Of a stretch of DNA of 64,000 bases, positions 1 through 13,700 are shown in pieces. The position numbers and the translations under genes were made by a program. Source of the stretch: Prosapia bicincta (taxonomy: Eukaryota; Arthropoda; Insecta; Hemiptera; Cercopidae); contig JBAIZL010000006.1 in assembly GCA_036971475.1 (NCBI GenBank), positions 95,013,265-95,077,264 on the forward strand, written 5' to 3'. The notes under the pieces are model-generated. The model searched no databases and was not told the DNA's origin. It saw nothing but the letters and a program-made list of their open reading frames with translations. The first letter of the stretch is position 1; the number at the start of each line of letters is the position of its first letter.

Positions 1-74
1 CACCTACTGTTAACTGCATAACGAGTTTGGCTAAAATTGGTATTGTTAGTTCTTTATAGTCATATATGTCTCTA

Positions 75-830
75 CAGCAGAACCACGATATTTTGGACCT
101 TGTTATTCCGGATCTCCGCTTATTCCGAACCGGTTTTTGTGGTATTTTTGATTTTTTTAAAATGGTTTTGACGTTAAAATTGTAATTATTGATTTCATAA
201 TATTAGTTCTGGAGATAATACTGTGCTTTTGTAAGCCAAGTAATCAATTACATACCGTAAAAGTACTTATTTTTTTATGTCGTAATCTTTGCTAGCCGCT
301 ATTCACAGCATAGTGCGTAAATGTGTTACAGAGTAGTATCGATTTGTGTGTGTTGTAAAATATCTGTTGCCGCTCTAACTTAATGTAGCGTTTACACAAT
401 GGGCTAAAAAATATTCATTGCAGCTCTAACACGTTTACATATTGGGCGGTAAAATATCTGTCACCGCTCTAACAATGTTACGTTTACATATTGGGCGGTA
501 AATTATCTGTCGCTGCTCTAACCTAATCTCACATTATTATGTAATCTCGGTTTTAATGCCGGCACTATAACAACTTATTGGGTTCGTAATTTTGTAGTAT
601 TTGGAATTGAGAATCGGGAATTGGTATCAGAATCGATGGAATTTTGGAATCGACCCGCCTCTAATATGTTTATATATATGTGTCCTACATCATTTGTACT
701 ACATAAAGGTTATTTCCTGTAAGTAAATGTTTTGTTTCTTTGTATTTTAGGCATTCTCTGGTTAATCGGAATTTTCGATATTCCGGATTGGTTCTGGTTG
801 CAGTTAGTCCGGATTATTGAAATTCTACTG
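75..830. mobile_element. pogo/Tigger-type non-autonomous element (MITE)
   Basis: The ends form an imperfect inverted repeat: the left end reads CAGCAGAACCACGATATT, and the right end, reverse-complemented, reads CAGTAGAATTTCAATAATCC. Both ends are next to TA. This CAGTAGAA-type terminus recurs in other elements of the window and is typical of the pogo/Tigger branch of Tc1/mariner. No transposase reading frame is seen. The interior (about 355-525) holds four diverged repeats of 45-50 bp, each carrying a form of TATCTGT followed by GCTCTAAC. Confidence 0.6.
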
Positions 831-1573
831 TATTTAGTCACAGCTAAAAATATATATATTAAAGTGAACCCAGAAACATATATACTATATTACCATTTGC
901 CGTTTTACTGAGGTAATCCCAGTTTTGTCATGCAAAATATGAACCTGCTTAACTTACCTTTGCAGACTCAGGTGATAGTTTTAGGCAGGATCTGCCAGTG
1001 GAATTCGTCCCTGGACTTGAGTTAGAAATCCAACAAGCTTTAAAGCTAGCTTAATATTTATTAATTTATCTATTCTCAAGAGTGAGTTTATATGGAGTCA
1101 CAATAGCCTTTATTCGTTTGCATTCACTATATTATGAATAAAAAAAAATTAAAATATGGTTTGACAACCATTAGATTTGCTAGTTTAAAAAAGTGTAAAA
1201 CTTTCACTCATTTGTCAACACAACACATTTTTAGAGATAATTCAAACAGTTATTTGTGTAATAAATTTGATGATCTAAGGTTTAAAAAAATAATAAATGT
1301 AACATAATAGTCATTACAATGTGTAATGCTTTCTGTAAATTTCTATACTCAAACAAATTGTAAACATCAAAATACTATATATACTTATTATTTTCAAATA
1401 ATTTTCTTATGGCTTTAATTGATATTTCCTTAATAATTTTATAACTTTTTAATGTAAAATCTTTTATTAGCATTATCCATATATTATTCCTTAAATTTAC
1501 GTTTGTATATTTTAAAAACAAAACATTACTAAATGTACAACAAATCAAATGTATAATTCATTTCTTGGTGTAG
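831..1573. other. Intron sequence, nothing recognised
   Basis: AT-rich sequence between the MITE and the first visible aminopeptidase exon. I see no reading frame and no repeat with clear ends. It ends in a normal acceptor (AG at 1572-1573). Confidence 0.6.
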
Positions 1574-1708
1574 GACTCATGGTTTCTTATTAACAAATTG
1601 CATGGAGTGTTGAACTTGGACGCCACTTTAAGTTCTCATCCTATTGTACAAAGTGTGTCTCATCCAGATCAGATTACAGAGATATTTGACTCAATATCTT
1701 ATAGTAAG
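1574..1708 (+). CDS. Aminopeptidase exon with catalytic Tyr
   Basis: Phase 0 at both ends, residues 1-45 of the visible part. It contains LNLDATLSSHPI and FDSISYSK. The Tyr codon at 1700-1702 corresponds to the transition-state Tyr of M1 peptidases. Acceptor AG is at 1572-1573 and donor GT at 1709. Confidence 0.92.
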
Positions 1709-4700
1709 GTAAATTGTCTATATTTATTCAACTTCTTCTCTTTGTTCACACTCTCCTTACATATATCTTGTTCAGGTTTTCAATTGTTAATAAAATACTT
1801 CTAATCCATCTGCTTAAATTCAATTACATTTTGTTAAAGTTTTAGTGGATGACACTTGATGTTGATAGTTTTTAATAGCTTGAATAACATAGTGTCCTAA
1901 TTATAGGGGTCTAGTGTAATTCGCATGTTGGAAAGCTTTATGGGCGAAGAGAACTTCAGGAAAGGTGTGGTATCTTATTTGAATGCTTTCAAGTATGGTA
2001 ATGCAGAAAATTCCGATTTATGGCATCACATGCAGCAATTTGGACAAGGTCTGGGAAATCTGTCAAGAGTTATGGATACCTGGACTAAACAAATGGGATA
2101 TCCTGTCATAACTGCGACTAGACAAGGAAACTCACTAGTTCTTAGTCAAAGTCGATTCTTATCAGATAAAGAAGCCATCTATGATCCAACAAAATCCCCT
2201 TATGGGTAAGAATTTCACAATTACTAAGGGAGTCAATGTCTATTTACCTGAATCTTGAATTCGTCAGTTATGTAAACAGTTTTCCTTTTTTTATAGATAT
2301 AAGTGGGATGTGCCAATTTCATATATAACCTCAGAAAACAGCGAAGGGAATCTTGTGTGGTTGAAAATGGAAGACTCATCAGGTGATTATATTATTTATT
2401 TATGCGGTGATTCATTTATAACTTATTATTAACACGTTGTGGCTGCCAAGCAGTTTTCTGATTACGTTCAAACACAATTATGTTTGTGCTTTTTGTTTAA
2501 ATAATAACAAAACACAATCATATTTTGTCTTCTAGAGTGTTTCTTCATTTAAACTAGTGTCGTCTGACAACAACTTAAAGCAACTGTGGCGTAAATGTTT
2601 ATATTAATTAAAACAACCTCTCACCACAAATTCAACAAATTTTATTTTAACCTTATGTACATTTTGACTACAAAGTAATCATCTTCGTGATGAGTTATTT
2701 GTAAAAATACCTCTGAAGATGATTACTTTGTAGTCGAAATGTACATAAGGTTAAAATAAAATTTGTTGAATTTGTGGTGAGAGGTTGTTTTAATTAATAT
2801 AGTGTCGTCTGACATAGGTGACCGTCATGGTGCGGCATAATTATTTATACTACAAGGCTCGTCAGTCAGGTCAGGCTTACTACGCATTCCTCGTTCAACG
2901 TCAATCTTATGAATGAATTTAAAATGTTAACATTTTTATTGTATTTTTCAAAATATAAATTCAAGTATACATATATACTATAACGTATTTTCACAGTATT
3001 ACAGATATTTTTAAACAATAAATATAGCTACTTGATTTGTCTCACGTATTTTATAGATACACAATTTCAATTTTCAGCATAACTGGTTTTTTTTGAAAAT
3101 ATTTGTTCTTGAATAATTCGAATGTGTATTAAATCTGAACATTATTCTTACATCTATGTTTGCATTTGTTGATTCCATCTTCGCGTGAGCTACTAGTAAT
3201 CACTTAAAACATTTAAAAGTGTTTAGTGATCTATGTTTGCATTGTTTCGATGCAAGTATGTTCCAAATTGTGCTTTTTTACGAATTTTATATAATTTTAT
3301 AGATTGGAGGTTGACGTTCTAAATTAAAGATTTTAGTTTCTAATTTTTGAATTGTTCAGTTTTTTAGGTGATTTCTTTTTAGGATCAAACCAAAACTATT
3401 CTAAAACGTAATGTAGTTCTAAAAAGAAGTGTAAATAAAAACTTATTCCTTCTAATATTTCCTTGTAATTCTGAACTTCTATAACTGTATTAAGCAACTG
3501 TGGCGTAATGTTTATTTTTAAATAAATAAAACCTCTAAACCAGAAATAACATTTATTTAAACCTTATGTACATTTCGATTACCCAGCAATCATCTTCAGA
3601 GGTATTTAAAAAATACAACTCCTTGTTGTATTTTTTAAATACCTTTGATGAAGATTGCTGGGTAATCGAAATGTACATAAGGTTTAAATAAATGTTATTT
3701 GTGGTTTAGAGGTTTTATTTATTTAAAAATCTGAACTTCTAGTTTCCCAATAATTATATTCTTGTAAAAAAAAATTCTGAGTGCCAAGTTGCAGGAATGA
3801 ACACACACAGAGGTTATGAGGGCACCTCATATAGTTAAATACAACGTGATGTGCCCAACAGCCTTGTGTGATCATCTATAGTTAAGTCTAAATTGTCGGT
3901 CAAGGGTGCCCTATACAAAAATACATGCCTGGTCACTGGTGACTGCTATGGCAGTCAACATGTTGAAAAGGTTATAAGTAGTAATTGAGCTGGCTTGTGA
4001 GCCAAGGTTATAAATAAATAACTGCACACAAACTCACAAAACAATATACTTTATTGTTATATGTGTTTCAATCCTCCTACTTCTTAGTACAGAGTAAAAT
4101 GAATTGGTACTTCAAGTATTAGTTAGTAATTAAAAATGTCATTAATGATGGTCATTAATAATGATGACTTGGTGCAAAACATTTGCGGATAAGTGAAAGA
4201 CAACAGATGATTTATGATTTTGTTATCTTGTGAGTTTCCTTAAGTGTCAATAAATGTGTTTTATGAGATTGTGACAGAACGTGTGAAGTTTTGGAAGTTT
4301 AGCTCACGCAGGGCTCCGAAAATGCTAACGCAAATTCACAAAAATGAACTTTTAGCCATTACTCTCACATTACTAAAGCGGTACCATTTTTTTACCATCT
4401 AATCATTCATAATGTTTTCTCCCTACACTTCACAGATCTCACGATAAATGTCAGATACTTTCAAGCTTTTAAGATTAGGAAAATGTATCAAACTGCGTAT
4501 TTCACGGTCGGCAGCACTTTTGATATGAGGAGAACATTTTAAACAGTTGTAAACAACCTTCAAGAGTGATGAATGAATTTGTAATGGCAGCTGTGGCCTG
4601 CCAACAGATACCAGTACACAGCTCTCATACACCAATTGCCAACCGCAGCGCTACAACTGTGAAATTTTAAAACGGTACTCACTTTAAAAACATTCTACGT

Positions 4701-7700
4701 ATATTATGAAACATTTTACAAAATGAAATTGGTTATACTAAAAGTTTCTTCATTTTAAATGATTATATTTTTTATTTGTCAAATGATATTGGTTATAAAC
4801 CTTTAAGCAACTGTCATATATATTTATAATAATAGCTTTTATATAAATCTTAGCTATTATTTATTAATAATTAATATTTTTTGTTATCCATATGTACAAT
4901 GGCCTGATGATGGCAACAAACTTGTTGCTGTTAGAGAATATATTCTTACTGCTGTCAGCAATTTGAATGTTTCATACATATACAAAATTTATAAGTAGAT
5001 CTTATTTGACATGAATCATGGGGAGAAATACAGTTCTTAAAATTTCTTATAGTATGTATTTTTCATCACTATAACTTGTAACTATACAGATAAAATTAAG
5101 TAAGTTTACAGTGTTTAAAATTAAAAGTCAAATTAACATTTGGTTTAACTGCTAGCTTATGTAGACATTAATTGAGTAACAAATCATCTAAGCTTGACTA
5201 CATGTTACCTATGGAGGTATATGTTAAATAAATTTACACTAATAGTAAATATGTTAATAGTAGGCTTTTGAATAGTATTTAATTATATGAATAGAATTTT
5301 GGAGAAATTTCACACTAATTTAAAATTAATTGATTAAAAGTTGTATTTATAGATTGTACAAAATACAGTATTATTATTTTTTTTACAGTAACACTGGATT
5401 TAGGCAATGCTTTATGGGTAAAACTAAACAAAAATGAAAAGATGTACTATCGAGTCAACTATTCAGAAACAGATTGGCAAACTCTCACTGACCTTCTTCT
5501 GAAAAATTATGAGGTAAAGAGAAATTTGATTTTCTAGGTTTGAAATTGTTCATTAAACTAGACCAATACCTTTAATTCTCTGAAATACCAGAGCAGAAGC
5601 AATTTTTTTTGCTATAAAAGTAGATGTTTATACTAGAAGTTATATTATGACAATTTCAGAATAGAATATTCCTAATTAAAAAGAGAAAAAAGTGTTTATC
5701 AAAACTTAATGATCTTAGGTAAGTTTTATAATTATCTACATCCAACTGATATTGGTCCAACTAGTTGGTGGACAGATAGGGAAAGAAGAAGCCAGAAGTT
5801 GACACTACCGATTTACTCAGTAGGAATGGTAACAGCTTTCAAGTTTAAACTTTGATGCAAATATTCTTAATGGTACTAGTAATTAATAATGAAGGTGCCT
5901 TTGAATTGTCTTTTTATATCTGTATTCTCGTTTTTTCATAAATTGTAAAGTTTTGAATAATACTCAAACACCTTCTAACCATAATAAATTTATATTAAAC
6001 TTAATAAAACCACCTGACTTATGCATTTACAATATTTCAAGACTGATTTATTTTTTCTGAGAAAAGGAGACAAGACGTGATCCACCAACAATGTGAGATT
6101 GAAAGAGATATCAGTTAACCCTTTGATTATCAACATGTACCTGCCCCGATATGGCCCCTGGGAGCAATATATTATTGAAATATTTTAAAACTTTTTCTTT
6201 TTTTTATTTTGTCTAATTTTTTTAATTATAGTGACATTAGTAATATTTGTTAATATTTTTTAAAAATTTTCTTATGTTAACCAAACTTTACCATACATTT
6301 ACTGACAATTTCTTTCCTAAAAATTATCTGTTAATCTTTAAAATTTTTTGTAAAATACTTATTCATTGTAAAATACCGCACAAACTTCAAAACCATCCGT
6401 TAACACATGGGGAAAACCATAAACTTTGAACACAAAAGAATTTCTTCACTATTTAATCGTCTATTCATTGTAAAATACCGCACAAACCTCAAAACGATCT
6501 GAAAACCCATGGGAAAACAAATTGTAAACTTATGGCAATACTAATCTGAGAAAAATGGTAGCACGTACATATGCGGGAATGCTCCCACTGGCCGTTGCCC
6601 GATCTCACGTACTGGTACAGGAATGCTAATCAAAGGGTTAACCAACTACTGCAGTAACAGATGCCTATAAGACGTAGAAATGAGCAGATTACTTGGAGTA
6701 TGAATGTGTGTCATCAATTCTGTTAAAAATGAAACATTATCTGAAGCAGGGTTTTTCAATAAAGTCTTGTAAGAGGTTAAACAAAACTACTACAAAAACT
6801 GTTGTTATGGCCTTAACCATTAAGAGTCTAATAAGATGCTCGCTGCAGCAGTTAGCGGTAACAATTAAATTTGTCTTGTCAATTGAGTTGTATTTTACCA
6901 CCAAAATATTCTCAGCTACAAAGAAATAAATATTACATATTTATACAGGATAAATTTTAATATTCATAATTTAACCCTTTTAGTTTTTTATAATTTTTGT
7001 ATTGTTATTAAAAACAATAATTTGTTACTTACAGTTTGACGTTTGCGTTAGCTTCTAGGCTCTCCTAATATTGTTCAGTGAACAATGAAGTGTTATATGT
7101 AAACAAAAATTCACCTGTGGAGAATTTGTCATATAATTAATAAAATTATTTGTCACTATTTCATTAATTAATTAATAATTAAATGAATATATTTACACAC
7201 TGTTTTATTTATAATTTTATGTTACTGTGATGGAATTTGAATCATTTTTTTTGCAGAGGTATTGTGCACACTTTTAATGCGTTACAAACTTTATAATGAC
7301 AATACTTTCACTCTCTTGCAATAAACTCTCCATCTCAGATGCCGACATAGTTAACACTTTCAGGCACATAGTTTACTGAGTATAATGATGTGCTTGTTTT
7401 TAAAGTGGTCAAACTGCTTTTGACTATTTATGAAATCTTTCAGATTTCTTCTCAAAAGCTTTGGTGTGTACCCTCAATATCTTTTCCCCTATTGATAAGT
7501 TTAATTCTTGACAGTGAGTAAACCATCTTACTTTAGCGGGTTCCTAGTTTGGGGTACTCACCAGTTTTCTGCCAATTTATTAAATTCTTTCTATTAGCTT
7601 ACACTCACGTGATATATATATCTTGTACAAATTTTCAATTGTTAATAAAATATGTTTTTATTCATCAGATCAAGTTCAAGTACATTTTTTTCTTATATTG

Positions 7701-10700
7701 GATGACAGTTCTTAATACAGATTTTTCAAATATTTATTCATTAATTAAATTATAAAGTTTTGTGGGGTCCAGTTGGATTCAAACTGAGAATCGTCATGTT
7801 CAAAGACTGTTTGAGCACTTAGCCAACTTTCCAATACATAGAAATATATTTCTCAAAAATGTATATGAATTTTTCCCCCCATTTGGTTGTTGTGGGAACC
7901 TCCCTTGTACAACCTTAAACTGTTGCCGAGGTCAACACACAATATCATAAATAGTGCTCTAGGGTGACTGAAACAAAATTTTTCCTTGTTAACCTAAGTA
8001 GGAATTTACTTTAGTAATTTTTTTTATATTACTGGTTTTACTAGTTAAAGACGTAGCTGAGATAAAATCTTATATTTTTGAGGATTGATGTTAGTGTGGA
8101 TTATCAAAATGCCTAACCATTTAGTTAGATAAAATGTTTATCTATCTCAGAACAAGAGAGTGTGTTGAGAACAGAAACCTTAGCAATTTAAACTCTTAAT
8201 TTGTCCGTGTTATGTATTTGTCAGTTATTACCTGGTTAGTCATTAAATGAATTACTTCCAGTAATTGCAATTGCCACAAACAAAAATATTCACTTTTACA
8301 GTTTTTTTAAACTTATGTAGACTTATTTTAAATTATATGATTTGTCTAGAAGTTGTTATATATTAAGATTTTAAAAAACCTATTTTTTGCAGTTATTGTA
8401 ACATACCTATTTAAATCAATAATAAAATTTTTAGGCGCTAAGTGCTTCTGATAGAGCTAACTTGCTAGATGATGCCTTCAGTTTAGCAGAAGCTGGGTAC
8501 ATTAAATATCTCATAGCGTTGAATTTGACAAAATATTTGGAAAATGAGAGCCATGTTATTCCTTGGTCTGTTGCATCTGGAGCCTTAGCAGGAATCAAGA
8601 ACAAGCTTTTGTTGAAACCAGAGTTTTCTAAGTTTAAGGTTAGTATTTTCCCTTACTGTTTTAAAACAAACTATCGATTTTGTGCAATGAAACCTAATAA
8701 ACTCAAAAGAGATTGAGGCTGAGCTGTGTTCTGTTTCAGAAAAATTTGGATTATCTGAAAAACATTTCAAACACTGTGGAGAGAAAATCATAAATAATAT
8801 ACTTATAATATCTTTAATTTTAAGCACTGTTAATTTTTTTGTATTAGCACTGACTCAAACTTTTATTTGACTTAATTTTCTGGAATAATTTCCTTGAGAG
8901 CGCTACGACATTGCTGTTTAACTAAGCAAACCACTTTTGGAGAGTTTCCCACCCCAAAATGGTTTTAAAACACACGGCACTACATTTCAGCGGTCTACCT
9001 CCCTCTTAGCCCTGCATTTTTTCTATTTACTTATCGGTTTGAAATGCAGTCGGAGTTGTACCAACCAGAGCGCACTCGCACACCGCCGATCCCTTTGTGG
9101 TCTCTAGCTACACTCAATTTTTGACGTTCCCAGGCTTTGTCAACCCCTTCCCCCGGCTGCTTTAGACAAATAACAAGTTTCCCACCACTTGTGTGACTGG
9201 AAGCTTTGTCTTGTTTATTTCCTGCATGATCTTCTCACATTCTGTCCGTCGGTTGTTGAAATATTGATTAATTTTTAAATTTTACTTTAACTCCTTCGGG
9301 AGGCTCCGCATCTCGTTTTTTGTCTCTTCACTTTGTCCTTCTTTTTTTCATTTTGTGTCCCCTCGAATGTCGATGATCTCTCGAAGGTCGATTTTAGACT
9401 TTCTCCCCTTTCAAATCTGGAAAAATTCCCCATATCCCGAAAATGGCTTATTTCTATCCCTTAAACTCGATAAATTAAACTTAGATTATGCCTAAGCATT
9501 TTTATTTTGTTTTGGCTTCGCTATTTTGCCTGCAAAACCTCTTAAAATGTATGTAATTTTTAATTTCACTTGCAATGGTAAAATGTGACTTTTTAGTCCG
9601 TTGCAGTTTGTGATATAAATAATTATTATGTCAGCTACATAGATAATACTATGATTTAAGGGATCAGCAGTCAACATGTTAAAATTCAAATATTGTAATT
9701 ATAGTTAAACTTTGAAATTTTGAGATGATAAAAATATTCAATTAGTATTACTGTTGTAGTAGAGGGTGTTTACAGCTAACAGTGAAAATATTTGTAACAA
9801 ACATTTACAAAAATATTTTTCAATAGAAAAAAACTGTTATGAAAACTGCTTTTCTAGGAATATTTGTATAATCATTTTTTAAAAAAATTTAGTTGACCAG
9901 TTTCTTCTTTAAACATTTGATCTCTTGAAACCAATAAGTTCAAAATACGATTTATAAGAATTTATTTCAATAATATTTCACAATGAGGCTAAATCAACAT
10001 TGTGTTTTTCCACCAATTAACATGATGGTTGAGTTTGTAATTACAGTAGAACCTCTGTAATCCATCACTCTTCAATTCGTCACCTTCTGTAATTCATCAC
10101 AGTAATATCAGACATTGTCATGTTGTATAGGCGTTAGATATGAGTGGCTGATACTAGACATTAATCATTTGATTACTGAAAAAATCATTCGAATTTGGAA
10201 TTCCTAGAACAACAGTAAATGACATCAAGAAAAATGGGAATAAAACTGAAGAATTCATTGCAAAAATGGAAGTTTCCGATGGAGATATTAACAAACAAAA
10301 AAGAATGATAACACCCAATCACGATCAACTTGATGAAGCGATGGTCATTTGGTTCTCCTAACGACGAAATTAAGGTCTTCCACTACACGGGCCAATTTTA
10401 ATTCAGAAAGCTCTTCAAAAGAATTTGGAATTTGGTGTTGACAATTTAAAACACAGCTAGACAAATTCAAAGCAAGAGACGAAATTCGTCAGCTTGACAT
10501 CGACAGTAAAAAATTGGACAGCAAAGTGATAATAAATTATTCAGAGAAATTTGTTGATAAATTGAAAATCTAAATTTTAAAAAGAAAGTAACAGACTATT
10601 TTAAAACTGAAACGTAAATAGATTTAGTATACTGTATTTTTTTGCTAGTGGTATTGTTTTTACAAGATACTGTAATACGTTTAAAAAAATTTTTGTTTAT

Positions 10701-13700
10701 GAAAATAGAGTAATTGTAATTAAAAAGGATACTACAGGCTATTAGTATTTTTATAATGCTCTTGAGATTTTGCTCGACATAATTTATGTACAACATTAAT
10801 TATATTATATACATATTTATGTGGTATGTTTTATCCACAATTACATGTTAATTTCACCACTTACGTAATTCGTCTTTTTCTCAAATTTGTCACCCTCTCT
10901 GTTGCGAACATGACGAGTTAGAGGAGTTCTATTGTATACAAGCTTCTATTATACGAGCTTGGAAATCTAAGCAGTGTTTACTCAGTGATTGTGTCAAAGA
11001 ACACTTTAATACAATGTTCTTGTATTAAATTTTGACAATTTACTTATTTTTCATATTATATACATTTCAGTAATTTCTTCTGTTACATTTCAGTCTAGTA
11101 TTTTACTGTATTTTATATCTTCAAATGAAATTGCACTTGATTTACTGTTATGCTTGTACTTGAAAATATGTTGCACTTTTATTATTCATAATAAAATATT
11201 AAAAAAATATTTATATATTTGTTTGTTATTGTATAAATCTATTAATTGTATTTCATAACAACTTGAATTTGAATATTGTGTTTTCATTTCATTATACTAC
11301 TGAAGTTATTTTTTTCAGTTGTATGTTCAAGGCATAGTTGCTCCTCATATAAATGATACTACTTGGGACATTGCTTCAGAAACAAATTTCTTGAAAAAGT
11401 AAGTAAAAAAAGTAACTTTATAAAAATATATAATTATTTCTAATTGCCAATGAGTTGACTTTAGAGCTTTCTGAGTTAAGAGCATTCGTATTTAATGAAG
11501 TTAACAACCTCAATTGATTCATTTACTAGTTATTTCAATGAATTTGGTGAGTTGATTCTGAATTTACACTTTAACCCATTTTTAATTTTTAACCCATTTA
11601 AAAATTTAACCCATTGCTGATCTAATTACATGCGTGCTGTGGACACTATTGGTATGAATTAATTCCTTGCATCAATTAGGTTGTAATTCACTACAAAAAT
11701 ATTTCGTTTCAAAATAAAAATGTTTTTTATTTGGTGCAATTTTTTTATTTATTATTTTGTACCTTAGTTAGTTTATTATGTGTTAATTGATTATTATTTT
11801 TAATCATAATTTGTAAAAAGAAATTAAAAGTTACTTACAGTTTGAAGTTTCTTTAGATTTTAGGATCCCACTATTATTGTTCATTTCTTATATTATATTA
11901 TTTTTGTTGTTTTACAACATAACATCTTTCAATGATTGCTATACCATCAAAATAATTAAGCCCCCCCCCTGATTGCAACCCTTTAGAATGGAGATGATGG
12001 GAGTTGACATACCAGTGGTACACCAAATCTAGAGAACCTCCTAACCTCAACATCAGATACAACTACTTTTACCTTCCCCCTAACTTCTAACATTTTTAAC
12101 AACTCCATTTACCTTCCTTCTGACAGACTATTAGTATTTGGTTTCAACTAATCAATATTTATACAAATAACATATAGTACTATATCATAAACTATAAATC
12201 TGTACATCTGTGACATTTGGATATTTATACACATCTGTGGTTCACTTCAGTCTTTTCTTTTTTGATTGTTAAAGATCGTTGTATGATCAAAATATTTCAA
12301 TAGGAGGATATGTTTTTATATGTGTCTATTTATTTATTTCCAAGAGATTGCAGTTTTGGACTATTGCCACTAGGTAAGTCTGACAGTCTCCTATTTAGTC
12401 CAAAAATTCCTAAATAAGCTTTAAGCTCTACTAACCTAAAAAATATATAATAACATTAAAACTATTCACACTTATTAAATTATTAGAAATAGAATTATAA
12501 AAATATTTATTTGTTTTTGTTATTATTATTATTAAATATTACTTTCAATTAATTTATGTTGGGTGCCAAATCTATATTATAAACAGATTACAATAAATTA
12601 AAGATTTTCTGGGTTTACAACTACAAAAATGCAAAGAATTGCTTCTCAAATTTACTTTAATTTACTAGAAGTTTACTACTAATTTTATATTTGATAAATT
12701 TGCCAGCTAGTTTCAATGGTAACATAAACAGCAAGAACTCTTTACAAATTATCTAATTTTATCCTAGACACAACCTAAGTTAAATGTATTTATCTTTAGG
12801 TTACTTGATTCTAAAGGTTACACTTTAATTTAAATTGTCCAAGAATTTAAAATTTAAATAATTAATTAATGATTTAACTTGTATTTAAATTTGCATTGAT
12901 TTACTTGGATGCAAAGTAAATCATCTATCCTCTTCTGTCTCTGGCTCCTAGGGTTGAATTCCTCTCAAACTCCTTGTCCAACTTGTCTTTGATTGCCCAA
13001 AACCTTTGATTGATTGAATTCCTTTTTCGACCATCTAACCTGGACTGCTCTCCTTGACTTCCAAAACTGAATTCCTCTCAGACCCTTAGGTCCTCTCCCC
13101 TCCGTCACTTCCCTTTCTTCTATCTTCCCCACTAAATCTAGCTTTTCTTAATTTGATTTGTTCTCTGCACACGCTTAATTTGGAGAGGTACAGGTTTGGG
13201 AATTCTGCCTACAAACGCTAATTTCAGACTCCGGGTTTACCCTCAGCAATCTACCTGTCAGCCAGTCTATTGTCCACATTCCCAGTTTAGAAATTTCTAT
13301 ATTTTTGAAAAAACCTTTTGTATTCCAACTAATCAACTAACGGTATCCCTTAACCAAACAAACCTCTCTCTTTATAAAGTGAGATGTATATATATGTATA
13401 ATATACTCTTTGATGTCTAAATAATAAATACAGATTTTACTATTAAAGAGATTTATTGAAAGAAAAAAGTAAATAGCTACAGGTGAATAACAATGAAAAA
13501 AAACTATATTTTTAAGCCTAAATCATAATCAGATCTAAAACATGATCTCTCATTTCTTACATATTTATTTTTAGGACGTTAGCTGTACAACTACTGTCAC
13601 TTGGTTGTAGCGTAGGCCTTCCTGCATGTCGTAATAAAACTAAACAGTTATTTTTATCATGGATTGAAAACAGAGCCTCGACTAAGATAGATGCAGAACT

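Larger units (their letters stand above)
3493..3727. mobile_element. PLE-like foldback element, second copy of family A
   Basis: Near-perfect inverted repeat of about 110 bp per arm around a centre at 3605-3640. It has the same layout and the same AAGCAACTGTGGCGTAA start as the element at 2.6 kb, but different arm tips, so it is a separate insertion of a related family. Each arm holds a hammerhead-type motif. Confidence 0.65.
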
